Shown here: piece by piece, positions 50,563 to 62,939 of the stretch | Layout: each line of letters opens with the position of its first letter | Position numbering within the stretch: position 1 is the first letter of the stretch | Source: Pseudacidovorax sp. NFM-22 | GTDB taxonomy: Bacteria; Pseudomonadota; Gammaproteobacteria; Burkholderiales; Burkholderiaceae_C | Length of the DNA: 64,000 nucleotides | Direction: 5' to 3' | NCBI RefSeq assembly: GCF_021401245.1 | Contig: NZ_JACBFY010000006.1 | Location: forward strand, 124,001-188,000 | Program-made: the position numbers and the translations under genes | The notes under the pieces: generated by a model | Database searches by the model: none | What the model saw: the letters and a program-made list of their open reading frames with translations, nothing else | What the model was told of the DNA's origin: nothing

Positions 50563-51147
50563 ATGAACAAGACCCTCGCGTTCATCGCCGCTGCCGCGCT
50601 CGCGCTGCCGCTTTCCGCACTGGCCCAGGCCAGCAGCACCACCGAGAAGGCCGCCGCCAAGGCCAAGCCTGCCGCCAAGGCCGCGTCCAAGGACAAGGTC
50701 GTGCACGTCAAGGGCAAGCAGCACCTCAAGGCCAGCGCCGTCAAGGCGGTGGAAGAGACCACGCCCGTCGCCGACGACGCCGTGCTCACCGACAACGACA
50801 TCGAGGTCGCCAAGCGCGTCTTCACCGGCAAGATCCAGTGCGAACTGGGTGCGGATGTGACCGTGACGGCCGACGACGCCAAGCCCGGTTTCTTCACCGT
50901 CAGCACCAAGGGCGCCAAGTACCGCATGCATCCGGTCGAGAGCCGCACCGGTGCCATCCGCCTGGAGGACAGCCGCGCGGGCGCCATGTGGCTGCAGCTG
51001 GGCAACAAGTCCATGCTCATGAACCAGAAGCAGGGCGTGCGCATGGCCGACGAATGCCAGGCGGCCGCGCAGGTGGCCTTCGCCGAAGAGATGAAGAAGA
51101 ACCCGCCCAAGGCGCTGTTCGAAGGCGCCGACGCGCCCAAGAAATAA
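50563..51147 (+). CDS. Secreted hypothetical protein upstream of acnB
   Basis: 194 residues, function not recognised. A clear signal peptide MNKTLAFIAAAALALPLSALAQA is followed by an Ala/Lys-rich low-complexity linker (about 24-66), then a compact domain with VFTGKIQCELGADVTV, GAKYRMHPVESRTGAIRLED and WLQLGNKSMLMNQKQGVRMADECQ, with two cysteines. Predicted periplasmic. ATG 50563 has AAGGAAGG 15-20 bases upstream. It lies between the CitE-like gene and acnB in the same direction. Confidence 0.8.
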   Translation: MNKTLAFIAAAALALPLSALAQASSTTEKAAAKAKPAAKAASKDKVVHVKGKQHLKASAVKAVEETTPVADDAVLTDNDIEVAKRVFTGKIQCELGADVTVTADDAKPGFFTVSTKGAKYRMHPVESRTGAIRLEDSRAGAMWLQLGNKSMLMNQKQGVRMADECQAAAQVAFAEEMKKNPPKALFEGADAPKK

Positions 51148-51294
51148 CCCGCAGCCTGGCTGGCCATCGGCGCGGCTCTTGCTTGGAGCCGCTCGCCGTG
51201 GCCACCGTCGGCGCGCAGGCCCTGGGAGGGCTCGAACCCCTGCGGCTGCCGGCGTGAATGGATGCTGTCCGAACGTTTTCCGGAGAAAAGAAAG

Positions 51295-53886
51295 ATGTTG
51301 CAAGCCTACGTTGACCATGTCGCCGAGCGCGCCGCGCTGGGCATCCCCCCGCTTCCCCTGTCGGCCAAGCAGACCAGCGAAGTCATCGAACTTCTGAAGT
51401 CCGCCACCGCCAAGGATGGCGAATTCCTGCTGAACCTCCTGACGCACCGCGTGCCCGCCGGCGTGGACGATGCGGCCAAGGTCAAGGCCAGCTACCTCGC
51501 CGCCATCGCCCATGGCACCGAGAAGAACGCGCTCATCAGCCGCGCGCACGCCACCGAACTGCTGGGCACCATGCTGGGCGGCTACAACATCGGCCCGCTG
51601 ATCGACCTGCTCAAGGACGCCGAAGTCGGCGCCGTGGCGGCCGAAGGCCTCAAGAAGACGCTGCTGATGTTCGACCAGTTCCACGACGTCAAGGAACTGG
51701 CCGATGCCGGCAACGCCAACGCCAAGGCGGTGCTGCAGAGCTGGGCCGACGCGGAATGGTTCACCAGCCGTCCGGAAGTGCCCCAGAGCATCACCTTCAC
51801 CGTCTTCAAGGTGCCCGGCGAGACCAACACCGACGACCTGTCGCCGGCCCCCGACGCCACCACCCGTCCCGACATTCCGATGCACGCCCTGGCGATGCTG
51901 AAGAACAAGCGCGAGGGCGCGCCCTTCGAGCCCGAGGAAGACGGCAAGCGCGGCCCGGTCAAGTTCATCCAGGACCTGGTCGCCCGCGGTCTGCCCGTGG
52001 CCTATGTGGGTGACGTGGTCGGCACCGGTTCGTCGCGCAAGTCGGCCACCAACAGCGTGCTGTGGTGGACGGGCGAGGACATCCCCTACATCCCGAACAA
52101 GAAGTTCGGCGGCATCTGCCTGGGCACGAAGATCGCCCCGATCTTCTACAACACCATGGAAGACGCCGGCTCCCTGCCCATCGAGCTGGACGTGAGCCAG
52201 ATGAACATGGGCGACACGATCGAACTGCGCCCCTACGAAGGCAAGGCGCTCAAGGACGGTCAGGTCATCGCCGAGTTCCAGGTCAAGAGCGACGTGCTGT
52301 TCGACGAAGTGCGCGCTGGCGGCCGCATTCCGCTGATCATCGGCCGTGGCCTCACCACCAAGGCGCGCGAGGCGCTGGGCCTGCCGGCTTCCACGCTGTT
52401 CCGCCTGCCGAAGGCGCCGGTCGACACCGGCAAGGGCTTCTCCCTGGCGCAGAAGATGGTCGGCCGCGCCTGCGGTCTGCCCGAAGGCCAGGGCATCCGC
52501 CCGGGCACCTACTGCGAGCCCAAGATGACTTCGGTCGGCTCCCAGGACACGACCGGCCCGATGACCCGCGACGAGCTGAAGGACCTGGCCTGCCTCGGCT
52601 TCTCGGCCGACCTGGTCATGCAGTCCTTCTGCCACACGGCCGCCTACCCCAAGAAGGTGGACGTGAAGATGCACCACGAGCTGCCCGACTTCATCAGCAC
52701 CCGCGGCGGCATCTCCCTGCGCCCGGGCGACGGCGTGATCCACAGCTGGCTCAACCGCCTGCTGACGCCCGACACCGTGGGCACCGGCGGCGACTCGCAC
52801 ACGCGCTTCCCGATCGGCATCAGCTTCCCCGCAGGCTCCGGCCTGGTGGCCTTCGCGGCCGCCACTGGCGTGATGCCGCTGGACATGCCCGAATCGGTGC
52901 TGGTCCGCTTCAAGGGCCAGATGCAGCCCGGCGTCACGCTGCGCGACCTGGTCAACGCCATTCCGCTCTACGCCATCAAGCAGGGCCTGCTGACGGTGGA
53001 GAAGAAGGGCAAGAAGAACATCTTCTCCGGCCGCATCCTCGAGATCGAGGGCCTGCCCGAGCTGAAGGTGGAACAGGCCTTCGAACTGTCCGACGCCAGC
53101 GCCGAGCGCTCGGCCGCCGGCTGCACGGTGCACCTGAACAAGGAACCGATCATCGAATACATCAACAGCAACATCACGCTGATGAAGTGGATGATCGCCG
53201 AGGGCTATCAGGACGCCCGCACGCTGCAGCGCCGCATCGACGCCCAGGAAGCCTGGCTGAAGGACCCGCAGCTGCTCAAGGCCGATGCCGATGCCGAGTA
53301 CGCCGCCGTGATCGAGATCGACCTGGCCGACATCCATGAGCCCATCGTGGCCTGCCCGAACGACCCGGACGACGTGAAGACGCTGTCCGACGTGGCCGGC
53401 GCCAAGATCGACGAGGTGTTCATCGGCTCGTGCATGACCAACATCGGCCACTTCCGCGCGGCGTCCAAGCTGCTGGAGGGCAAGCGCGACATCCCGGTCA
53501 AGCTGTGGATCGCCCCGCCGACCAAGATGGACGCCCAGCAGCTGACCGAGGAAGGCCATTACGGCGTCTTCGGCAATGCCGGCGCCCGCACCGAAATGCC
53601 CGGCTGCTCGCTGTGCATGGGCAACCAGGCACAGGTACGCGAAGGCGCGACGGTGATGTCCACCAGCACCCGCAACTTCCCGAACCGCCTGGGCAAGAAC
53701 ACCAACGTGTACCTGGGTTCGGCAGAGCTGGCCTCCATCTGCTCCAAGCTGGGCCGCATTCCGACCAAGGACGAGTACATGGCGGACATCGGTGTCATCA
53801 ACCAGAACGGCGACAAGATCTACCAGTACCTGAACTTCGACAAGATCGAGGACTACAAGGAAGTGGCCGACGGCGTCGCTGCCTGA
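51295..53886 (+). CDS. acnB: Aconitate hydratase B
   Basis: Main TCA-cycle aconitase, citrate to isocitrate; 4Fe-4S enzyme. 863 residues, typical of AcnB. Start ATG 51295 gives [19 protein letters not shown], with CGGAG upstream. The B-type domain order puts the HEAT-like and swivelling domains first; cluster cysteines are in [10 protein letters not shown] and GCSLCMGNQ, and SHTRFP appears in the core. Followed by a strong terminator. Confidence 0.97.
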   Translation: MLQAYVDHVAERAALGIPPLPLSAKQTSEVIELLKSATAKDGEFLLNLLTHRVPAGVDDAAKVKASYLAAIAHGTEKNALISRAHATELLGTMLGGYNIGPLIDLLKDAEVGAVAAEGLKKTLLMFDQFHDVKELADAGNANAKAVLQSWADAEWFTSRPEVPQSITFTVFKVPGETNTDDLSPAPDATTRPDIPMHALAMLKNKREGAPFEPEEDGKRGPVKFIQDLVARGLPVAYVGDVVGTGSSRKSATNSVLWWTGEDIPYIPNKKFGGICLGTKIAPIFYNTMEDAGSLPIELDVSQMNMGDTIELRPYEGKALKDGQVIAEFQVKSDVLFDEVRAGGRIPLIIGRGLTTKAREALGLPASTLFRLPKAPVDTGKGFSLAQKMVGRACGLPEGQGIRPGTYCEPKMTSVGSQDTTGPMTRDELKDLACLGFSADLVMQSFCHTAAYPKKVDVKMHHELPDFISTRGGISLRPGDGVIHSWLNRLLTPDTVGTGGDSHTRFPIGISFPAGSGLVAFAAATGVMPLDMPESVLVRFKGQMQPGVTLRDLVNAIPLYAIKQGLLTVEKKGKKNIFSGRILEIEGLPELKVEQAFELSDASAERSAAGCTVHLNKEPIIEYINSNITLMKWMIAEGYQDARTLQRRIDAQEAWLKDPQLLKADADAEYAAVIEIDLADIHEPIVACPNDPDDVKTLSDVAGAKIDEVFIGSCMTNIGHFRAASKLLEGKRDIPVKLWIAPPTKMDAQQLTEEGHYGVFGNAGARTEMPGCSLCMGNQAQVREGATVMSTSTRNFPNRLGKNTNVYLGSAELASICSKLGRIPTKDEYMADIGVINQNGDKIYQYLNFDKIEDYKEVADGVAA

Positions 53887-53923
53887 TCCTGGTCGCTGGC
53901 CTGAGCCGGCGCATCGCCAATGC

Positions 53924-53952
53924 AAGGGCCCGCCTTTCGGCGGGCCCTTTTT
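53924..53952 (+). terminator. Terminator after acnB
   Basis: AAGGGCCCGCC (53924-53934), tetraloop TTTC, GGCGGGCCCTT (53939-53949), then T to 53952. An 11-bp perfect stem, 38 bases after the acnB stop. Confidence 0.92.
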
Positions 53953-54037
53953 CGTTCGGCCAGGGGGCGGTCAAACTGCAGCCTTGCGGTCGTTCGGCTA
54001 AAGCGCTGGTGAGCCGCGCAGAGGCGCGGCAACGGAA

Positions 54038-54535
54038 TCAGAGGTCCAGCTTCTTGTGCTCGCCCATCGACGGCGGCGCCTTGCCGCCCATCGCGGCGCG
54101 CGCAATCTTGAGCAACTGCGTGACCTTGCTCTCGGTCACGTCCCAGTACTCGGCCGCTTCGATGCCCACGGCCAGCAGGCCCAGGTTGGGATCGTCCACG
54201 CCCTTGGGGAACCAGGCCTCCGCGACCTTGTTGAAGAGTTCGCGCTTCATGGTCTCGTCATTCGAGAGCACCGCCCGGCCGGCCACCGACACATAGCTGT
54301 CGTCGTCCGGATTGGCGTAGGCCACGTTCACGACCGGATCGCTGGCGACATGGCGGGCGATCTCGCCGTCGAGCGGAATGAAGAAGTACAGCGTGGCGTT
54401 CTCGTCCACCGAGCGGTTCTGCGTGGTCAGCGGGTGGCTGTGTAGCAGGCCATCGCCGTGGCGGTGCGTGAGCATGCCGAAACGCGTGTCCTTGATCAGC
54501 TCCCAGAGCTTGGCGTGGTCGTCGGTGTGGGTCAT
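54038..54535 (-). CDS. Pyridoxamine 5'-phosphate oxidase-like general stress protein
   Basis: 165 residues from ATG 54535. Split-barrel flavin-binding family, of the general stress protein 26 type: KLWELIKDTRFGMLTHRHGDGLLHSHPLTTQ-like start, LYFFIPLDGEIARH, VNVAYANPDDDSYVSVAGRA and AWFPKGVDDPNLGLLAV. Relatives bind FMN or FAD; the reaction is usually unknown. Convergent with acnB. Confidence 0.88.
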   Translation of the reverse strand: MTHTDDHAKLWELIKDTRFGMLTHRHGDGLLHSHPLTTQNRSVDENATLYFFIPLDGEIARHVASDPVVNVAYANPDDDSYVSVAGRAVLSNDETMKRELFNKVAEAWFPKGVDDPNLGLLAVGIEAAEYWDVTESKVTQLLKIARAAMGGKAPPSMGEHKKLDL

Positions 54536-54652
54536 GGCGAACTTCCTTTGTCCTTCTGATGGGTGGGTGAGGCGGCGCGTCGTGTGGACGCGTGCCATGC
54601 ACCGTAGAAGCCCTCCGCGTGAGCGCCTGACGCCTGCAGGCGCGTCCGCCTG

Positions 54653-55513
54653 TCAGCGCATGCCGACCCCGTTCGACAGCGGCGCCTCGGTGGCCAGGGC
54701 GGCGAGCGCCGCCGAGGTGGCCGCGTCGGCCGGGAAGAAGGATTCGATGGCCAGGTCCTGCAGCGTGATGTCCACCGGCGTGCCGAAGACGGTGGTGGTG
54801 CTGATGAGATGGAGCACCGCCCCGCCATGGCGAAGGCACAAGGGCACGGCGATGCCGGCGAGATCGCCATCGGTCGCGGCCTCATCGCGGGTCGCCGGCA
54901 GGGTGTAGCCGGACAACTCCTGGTGCAGCGCCTGCAGCACCGGATCGCCGGTGGCGCCGATCTGCTGGGCCAGGCGCTCCAGCAGGTGCGCCCGCCAGGC
55001 GCGCAGGTTGGTGATGCGCGGCGCCAGGCCCTGGGGATGCAGGCTCAGGCGCAGCACGTTGGCCGGCGCTGCCAGCAGAAAGGGCGCGACGCCTTCGAGC
55101 AGCCGCGGCACGAGCGCATTGGCCGCCACCAGTTGCCAGTGGCGGTCCACGGCCAGTGCGGGGTAGGGCTCGTGGGCCTGCAGCAGACGGTCGACGGCCT
55201 GGCGGGCCATGGCCAGTGCCGGATCGTCGATGGGCCGTTCGCGGTACATCGGCGCATAGCCGGCGGACACCAGCCATCGGTTGCGTTCGCGCAGCGGCAC
55301 CGAGAGCCGCTCGGCCAGCCGCAGCACCATGTCGCGGCTGGGCAGGGCGCGGCCGGTTTCGACACAGCTGAGGTGGCGCGTGGAGATGTCGGCCTCGTGG
55401 GCCAGGTCGAGCTGGCTCATTCGCCGGTGCTGGCGCCAGTGGCGCAGATGGGCGCCGAAGGACGCATCGCTGCCCGGCGGCGGGGAGGAGTCGGGGTGGG
55501 GACTGGCGGACAT
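54653..55513 (-). CDS. XRE-family regulator with MmyB-like domain
   Basis: 286 residues. The helix-turn-helix (about 20-78) reads FGAHLRHWRQHRRMSQLDLA, then DISTRHLSCVETGRALPS. The C-terminal domain (about 100-270) with ALAVDRHWQLVAANALVPRLL and NLRAWRAHLLERLAQQIGATGDP is the MmyB-like ligand-binding domain, related to PAS folds and known in one structure to bind a fatty acid. Divergent from a small membrane protein with a perfect palindromic operator between. Confidence 0.9.
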   Translation of the reverse strand: MSASPHPDSSPPPGSDASFGAHLRHWRQHRRMSQLDLAHEADISTRHLSCVETGRALPSRDMVLRLAERLSVPLRERNRWLVSAGYAPMYRERPIDDPALAMARQAVDRLLQAHEPYPALAVDRHWQLVAANALVPRLLEGVAPFLLAAPANVLRLSLHPQGLAPRITNLRAWRAHLLERLAQQIGATGDPVLQALHQELSGYTLPATRDEAATDGDLAGIAVPLCLRHGGAVLHLISTTTVFGTPVDITLQDLAIESFFPADAATSAALAALATEAPLSNGVGMR

Positions 55514-55546
55514 GCGGCCATTCTGGCGGTCCCCTCCGTGGCCGGA

Positions 55547-55567
55547 CCATGACCTGCCAGGTCATGG
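55547..55567. promoter_or_regulatory. 21-bp perfect operator palindrome
   Basis: CCATGACCTG (55547-55556), one central C, CAGGTCATGG (55558-55567). It lies in the 138-bp divergent gap between the XRE regulator gene and the four-helix membrane protein gene, 34 bases before the regulator's ATG. The likely binding site of that regulator. Confidence 0.75.
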
Positions 55568-55651
55568 CCGCGGTGCAGCGGCGGCGGGAGGATGCGTTCG
55601 ACGGGGTGCCCCCGGCCCCCGTCGATTCCATCCACCCTGCAAGGAGTTGCC

Positions 55652-56071
55652 ATGTCCCCGATCCTGAACTCGCCCCGTTTTCTTTCCCGCGTGATGGGGC
55701 TGGATGCCGCGTCCTGCCTGCTCACGGGCGCCATCCAGTGCGCAGCGACCGCGCCGCTGTCCGCGATGACCGGACTGCCTTCGGCGCTGCTTGGCTACAG
55801 CGGCCTGTTCCTGCTGGTCTATGCCGCCGCGGCGGCGTGGATGGCCAGCCGCGCTGTGTCGCCCCGCGTCCTCATTGCCCTGGTGGCCATCGGCAATCTT
55901 GGCTGGGCCCTGGGATGCCTGGTCCTGCTTGCCGGGGGCCGCCTGCAGCCTACGGCGCTCGGCGCGGCCTGGTTGGGGTTGCAGGCCGTGGTGGTGCTGG
56001 CAGTGGCTGCTGCGCAATGGGCCGGCCTTCGCGCCACGTCGCCGCGCCGCCGGCCCGCGCTGCAAGCCTGA
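55652..56071 (+). CDS. Four-helix membrane protein, unknown function
   Basis: 139 residues. Four hydrophobic segments at about 15-40, 46-66, 72-94 and 100-122 fill most of the protein; the end is basic (RRRPALQA). No catalytic motif seen. ATG 55652 has an ideal AAGGAG 6 bases upstream. It is divergent from an XRE regulator and is probably its target, given the palindrome between them. Confidence 0.75.
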   Translation: MSPILNSPRFLSRVMGLDAASCLLTGAIQCAATAPLSAMTGLPSALLGYSGLFLLVYAAAAAWMASRAVSPRVLIALVAIGNLGWALGCLVLLAGGRLQPTALGAAWLGLQAVVVLAVAAAQWAGLRATSPRRRPALQA

Positions 56072-56161
56072 GCGCCTCGGTAGGAGGGGCACCCCGCTGA
56101 CGTCCAGTGCCTTCAAAGCCTGCTATCTTGCTCGTTGGTTCGAACAAGAAGGATGCTTCTC

Positions 56162-58909
<2,748 letters not shown>

Positions 58910-58954
58910 AGCGCCCGGCCGCCGCGTCCGATTGGACGCGGTCCCGGTGCCAGC

Positions 58955-58996
58955 AAGGCCGCGGAACGGGGAACGCCGGTCCGCGGCCTTTGTTTT
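58955..58996 (+). terminator. Terminator after acnA
   Basis: AAGGCCGCGGA (58955-58965) and TCCGCGGCCTT (58980-58990), 14-base loop, then TGTTTT. It is 46 bases after the acnA stop. Confidence 0.85.
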
Positions 58997-59064
58997 GCGC
59001 GGCCGGCGTTGGCCAGCATTGCCGAATGGCAACGCGGTTTCTGATCCCCGGGGCTCCTGCTTGC

Positions 59065-59077
59065 AATTGAAAATTGT
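59065..59077. promoter_or_regulatory. AT-rich inverted repeat before feoA
   Basis: CAATT and AATTG separated by GAA, in an AT-rich pocket about 60 bases before the feoA start. It could be a poor Fur site or promoter element; the match to the Fur consensus is weak. Confidence 0.3.
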
Positions 59078-59133
59078 TAGCATCTGGCTTTTGCCCGAGA
59101 GAGCTTCGCCTTGCGGCGGGGCCCATTGCTTCC

Positions 59134-59427
59134 GTGTCCACCTCTGCCTCGCGCGCACCGGCCGCCTTTCTGCCGCTCGACCAACTGCCCGACCGCCAAT
59201 GGGCGACCGTGATGGATGTCGCCCGCGGCGAAGCCGCGGACGACCGCGACCTGGCGCTGCGCCTGACCGAAATCGGCTTCGTCCCCGGCGAGCGCGTCTG
59301 CGTGGTGGCCAGTGGTCACCCCGGCCGCGAGCCGCTGGCCGTGCGCCTGGGCCACACCACCTTCGCCCTGCGGCGCTACGAGGCCGCACTGATCCACGTC
59401 GCACCCGCGGAGGCCGCCCATGGCTGA
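59134..59427 (+). CDS. feoA: Ferrous iron transport protein A
   Basis: Small cytosolic SH3-fold partner of FeoB. 97 residues from GTG 59134 (VSTSASRAPAAFLPLDQLP). The typical segment LRLTEIGFVPGERVCVVA and the end PLAVRLGHTTFALRRYEAALIHV match FeoA. A longer frame exists upstream from TTG 59074 but lacks conserved sequence. It overlaps feoB by 8 bases. Confidence 0.9.
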   Translation: MSTSASRAPAAFLPLDQLPDRQWATVMDVARGEAADDRDLALRLTEIGFVPGERVCVVASGHPGREPLAVRLGHTTFALRRYEAALIHVAPAEAAHG

Positions 59428-61300
59428 GGCAAGCATCGCGTTCCAGTCGCCCAACCCGCCGCGCCGCGTGGCGCTGCTCGGCAACCCCAACTGCGGCAAG
59501 ACGGCCCTGTTCAATCTGCTGACCGGCAGCCGCCAGAAGGTGGCCAACTACGCCGGCGTGACCGTCGAGCGCAAGGAAGGCGAACTGCGCACACCCGGCG
59601 GTCGCCACGTGGCGGTGCTGGATCTGCCCGGTGCCTACAGCCTCAATGCGCTGTCGGCCGACGAGGCGGTGACGCGCGACGTCGTCACCGGCCGCCGCGA
59701 CCAGCTGCCCGACCTGCTGGTGTGCGTAACCGACGCCACCAACCTGCGGCTGAACCTGCGCCTGGTGCTCGAGGCCAAGCGCCTGGGCGTGCCGATGGTG
59801 ATGGCGCTGAACATGACCGACATGGCCGAGCGCCAGGGCATCCGCGTCGACACCGACATCCTCTCGCGCGAGCTGGGCATCCCGGTGATCCGCACGGTGG
59901 GCGTGCGCCGCCACGGGGCCACCGAACTGCTGGCGGCCCTCGACGCGCCGGTGCCGGCCGCCTCGCCGCTGCCCTGGGAGGCGCCGTCGATGGACGACGT
60001 GCTGGCCTCGCACAAGGAAGTGCGCCGCATCCTCGACCTTGCGGTGCAGACGCCGCAGGGCAGCCTGGCCACCAGCGACCGCATCGACCGCGTGGTGCTG
60101 CATCCTGTGTGGGGCATGCTGGTGCTGGCCGTGACGCTGTTCCTGATGTTCCAGGCCGTGTTCAGCTGGGCCGCCGTGCCCATGGACGCCATCAAGGCCG
60201 GCACCGACGCCATCGGCGGCTGGATTCAGGGCGCCATGGCCGAGGGCCCGCTGCGCAGCCTTCTGGTCGACGGCGTGGTGGCGGGCGTGGGCGGCGTGCT
60301 GGTCTTCCTGCCGCAGATCCTGATCCTGTTCCTCTTCATCCTGGCGCTGGAGGACTCGGGCTACCTGCCGCGTGCCGCCTTCCTGCTGGACCGGGTGATG
60401 GGCACGGTGGGCCTGTCGGGCCGCTCCTTCATTCCGCTGCTGTCCAGCTTCGCCTGCGCCATCCCCGGCATCATGGCCACGCGGACCATCAGCAACTGGC
60501 GCGACCGGCTGACGACCATCCTGATCGCGCCGCTGATGACCTGCTCGGCCCGGCTGCCGGTGTATGCGCTGCTGATCGGCGCCTTCATCCCGCAGCGCGA
60601 GGTGCTGGGCATCTTCAACCTGCAGGGCGTGGTGCTGTTCCTGCTGTATGTCTTCGGCATCGTCTCGGCCATGGCCGTGGCCTGGGTGCTCAAGCGGCTG
60701 CGCACGCAACAGGGCCACTCGCCGCTGCTGATGGAGTTGCCGGCCTACCGCTGGCCCAACCTGCGCAACCTGCTGCTGGGGCTGTGGGAGCGGGCGTGGA
60801 TCTTCCTGCGCCGCGTGGGCACCATCATCCTCACGCTCACCATCCTGCTGTGGTTCCTGTCCAGCTACCCGGCGCCGCCCGCCGGTGCCACCGGCCCGGC
60901 CATCGAGTACAGCTTCGCCGGCCGGCTGGGCCAGTTGCTGGAGTACATCTTTGCGCCCATCGGCTTCAACTGGCAGATCTCCATCGCCCTGGTGCCCGGC
61001 ATGGCCGCGCGCGAAGTGGCCGTGGGCGCCCTGGGCACGGTGTACGCGCTCTCGGCCACCGGCGAAGAGGTGGCGGGCGCGCTGGAGCCGCTGATCGCCG
61101 GCAGCTGGTCGCTGGCCACGGCCCTCTCGCTGCTGGTGTGGTTCGTGTTCGCGCCGCAGTGCATCTCGACGCTGGCCACCGTGAAGCGCGAGACCAACAG
61201 CTGGAAGCAGGTCTTCATCATGGCCGGCTACCTGTTCGGGCTGGCCTACGTGGCCTGCTTCATCACCTACCGCGTCGCAGTGGCCCTCGGGGCCGGCTGA
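59420..61300 (+). CDS. feoB: Ferrous iron transport protein B
   Basis: Inner-membrane Fe(II) permease with a cytosolic G domain. 626 residues, the shorter betaproteobacterial type. G1 GNPNCGKTALFN at about 21-32, G3 DLPGAYSLNALS, and G4 NMTD. Gate regions GFLPRAAF-like (SGYLPRAAFLLDRVMG) and LVPGMAAREVAVGALGTVYAL surround about nine membrane helices in the C-terminal half. In operon with feoA and a Cys-rich peptide. Confidence 0.96.
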   Translation: MAEASIAFQSPNPPRRVALLGNPNCGKTALFNLLTGSRQKVANYAGVTVERKEGELRTPGGRHVAVLDLPGAYSLNALSADEAVTRDVVTGRRDQLPDLLVCVTDATNLRLNLRLVLEAKRLGVPMVMALNMTDMAERQGIRVDTDILSRELGIPVIRTVGVRRHGATELLAALDAPVPAASPLPWEAPSMDDVLASHKEVRRILDLAVQTPQGSLATSDRIDRVVLHPVWGMLVLAVTLFLMFQAVFSWAAVPMDAIKAGTDAIGGWIQGAMAEGPLRSLLVDGVVAGVGGVLVFLPQILILFLFILALEDSGYLPRAAFLLDRVMGTVGLSGRSFIPLLSSFACAIPGIMATRTISNWRDRLTTILIAPLMTCSARLPVYALLIGAFIPQREVLGIFNLQGVVLFLLYVFGIVSAMAVAWVLKRLRTQQGHSPLLMELPAYRWPNLRNLLLGLWERAWIFLRRVGTIILTLTILLWFLSSYPAPPAGATGPAIEYSFAGRLGQLLEYIFAPIGFNWQISIALVPGMAAREVAVGALGTVYALSATGEEVAGALEPLIAGSWSLATALSLLVWFVFAPQCISTLATVKRETNSWKQVFIMAGYLFGLAYVACFITYRVAVALGAG

Positions 61301-61325
61301 CGCTCCTCTTGCGGAGATCCGAGTC

Positions 61326-61592
61326 ATGCAGAACGCCGTCGTTGCCCTGATCGTCCTCGTGGCCGCCGTCTATGCCGCCTGGCACTGGATGCCGGCCGGC
61401 TGGCGCCGGTCGCTCGCGCCCCGCATGGCGCGCTGGATGGCGCGCAGCGGCCTGGTGCGTGAGGAGCGCGAGGCCAAGGTGGCCCGCTCCCTGGGCCAGG
61501 CGGGCGGCTGCGGTTCCTGCGACAGCTGCGGCACCTGCGGGCCGACGCCCGTCGCGGGCCGCGACGGCGCCTCGCCGTCGGCGCGCCGCTGA
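61326..61592 (+). CDS. Cys-rich membrane peptide after feoB
   Basis: 88 residues. One membrane helix at about 4-20 is followed by a basic segment and then GGCGSCDSCGTCG (residues 60-72), with four cysteines spaced C-x2-C-x2-C-x2-C. Position 25 bp after feoB fits a FeoC-like accessory protein; several betaproteobacteria have a small Cys-rich protein here. A metal-binding role is inferred. Confidence 0.75.
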   Translation: MQNAVVALIVLVAAVYAAWHWMPAGWRRSLAPRMARWMARSGLVREEREAKVARSLGQAGGCGSCDSCGTCGPTPVAGRDGASPSARR

Positions 61593-61656
61593 TCCAGCGC
61601 AGCCCGGCCGGCGTCGGCGGGCCGAGAATCGTGGACTTTTTGGGATCCACGAGCGC

Positions 61657-62853
61657 ATGCGCATCCATTCCCTCATCGTCGGCGGCGGCATCGGCGGTCT
61701 GACCGCCGCCTTGGCCCTGGCGCGGGCCGGCCACACGGCAGACCTGATGGAGCAGGCGCTCGCCTTCAGCGAGGTGGGCGCGGGCATCCAGCTGGGCCCG
61801 AACGTCGTGCGCAGGCTGCGGGCCCTGGGCCTCGATGAGGCGCTGGAGGCCGTCGTGGCCCGCCCCGAGCGGCTGTGCGTCTCGTCGGCGCTGACGGGCG
61901 CCCGCATCGCCGCCATGCCGCTCGCAGGCGCCATGGAACAGCGCTACGGCGCGCCGTACTTCACGATCCATCGTGCCGATCTGCACGGCCTGCTGCTGGA
62001 GGCCGTGCGCACGCAGGCCGCGGGCGCGGTGACGCTCGGCACGGGCGCCCGCATCGAGCGCCTGTCCACCCGCGGCGACGAATTCGTCTGCGCCGCCACC
62101 GAGGATGGCCGTGCGTGGGAGGGCGATGCGCTCATCGGCGCGGACGGGGTGTGGGGCCGTGTCCGGCCGCGCATCTGGCCCGACGCGGCGCCGGCCCGGC
62201 CGACGGGGCACATGGCCTTCCGTGCGCTGCTGAAGCAGGACACCCTGCCCGCTGCGCTGTGCAGCCGGCAGGTGGACGTCTGGCTGGCGCCGCGATTGCA
62301 CGCCGTGGCCTATCCGGTGCGTGGCGGCGAATGGCTCAACCTGGTGGTGCTGGCCGAATCGCCGCTGGACGAGGCCGATGCCGACGCGCGAGAGTGGGAT
62401 CAGGCCGCCAGCCGCGCCGCGCTCGACCGTGCCAGCGGCCATGTCGGTCAGCCGCTGCGGGCGCTGCTCGACGCCGTTCCGGCGTGGCGAGCCTGGACGT
62501 TGTGCGACAGGACGCCGCTGGCCGGACCGCAGGAGATGGTCGACGGGCGTGTGGCGCTGCTGGGCGACGCGGCGCACCCCATGCTGCCGTACCTGGCACA
62601 GGGTGCCGGCATGGCCATCGAGGACGCCGTCGAATTGGCCGAGTTGCTGAGGGGAAGCGGGCCGGCGCAGGTGCCGCAGGCGCTACAGCACTATGCGCAG
62701 CGGCGCTGGGCGCGCACCGCGCAGGTCCAGGCCCGCGCAAGGCGCAATGGGCGGATCTTCCATCTGGGGGGCCCGGCACGCTGGGGCCGCGACATGGTGA
62801 TGCGGCTGGCCGGTCCTGCGCTGATGGACCAGCCCTGGCTGTACGCCGGATGA
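61657..62853 (+). CDS. FAD-dependent monooxygenase
   Basis: 398 residues, salicylate- or 3-hydroxybenzoate-hydroxylase-like group A flavoprotein monooxygenase. GGGIGGLTAALALARAGH at 9-26 binds the ADP part of FAD; GADGVWGRVR is the DG motif; LLGDAAHPMLPYLAQGAGMAIEDA is the GD motif. The substrate cannot be fixed. It is convergent with the tryptophan dioxygenase gene, 86 bp apart. Kynurenine 3-monooxygenase is considered but not supported by specific motifs. Confidence 0.85.
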   Translation: MRIHSLIVGGGIGGLTAALALARAGHTADLMEQALAFSEVGAGIQLGPNVVRRLRALGLDEALEAVVARPERLCVSSALTGARIAAMPLAGAMEQRYGAPYFTIHRADLHGLLLEAVRTQAAGAVTLGTGARIERLSTRGDEFVCAATEDGRAWEGDALIGADGVWGRVRPRIWPDAAPARPTGHMAFRALLKQDTLPAALCSRQVDVWLAPRLHAVAYPVRGGEWLNLVVLAESPLDEADADAREWDQAASRAALDRASGHVGQPLRALLDAVPAWRAWTLCDRTPLAGPQEMVDGRVALLGDAAHPMLPYLAQGAGMAIEDAVELAELLRGSGPAQVPQALQHYAQRRWARTAQVQARARRNGRIFHLGGPARWGRDMVMRLAGPALMDQPWLYAG

Positions 62854-62939
62854 GGGGAGCGGAGTCGCCGTCAGGTCGCCCGCCTCGCCTGGAACCACCG
62901 CAGCGAGAGAATCAAATGGCCGCGAAGCGGCATGGGGTG

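Noticed and set aside
50395-53925. A long minus-strand open frame opposite acnB
   Set aside because: Antisense to an intact AcnB with all cluster cysteines; composition is that of a mirror frame.
61657-62853. Assigning the FAD monooxygenase as kynurenine 3-monooxygenase because kynA is next to it
   Set aside because: The genes are convergent, and the sequence looks more like salicylate/hydroxybenzoate hydroxylases; no specific support for kynurenine.
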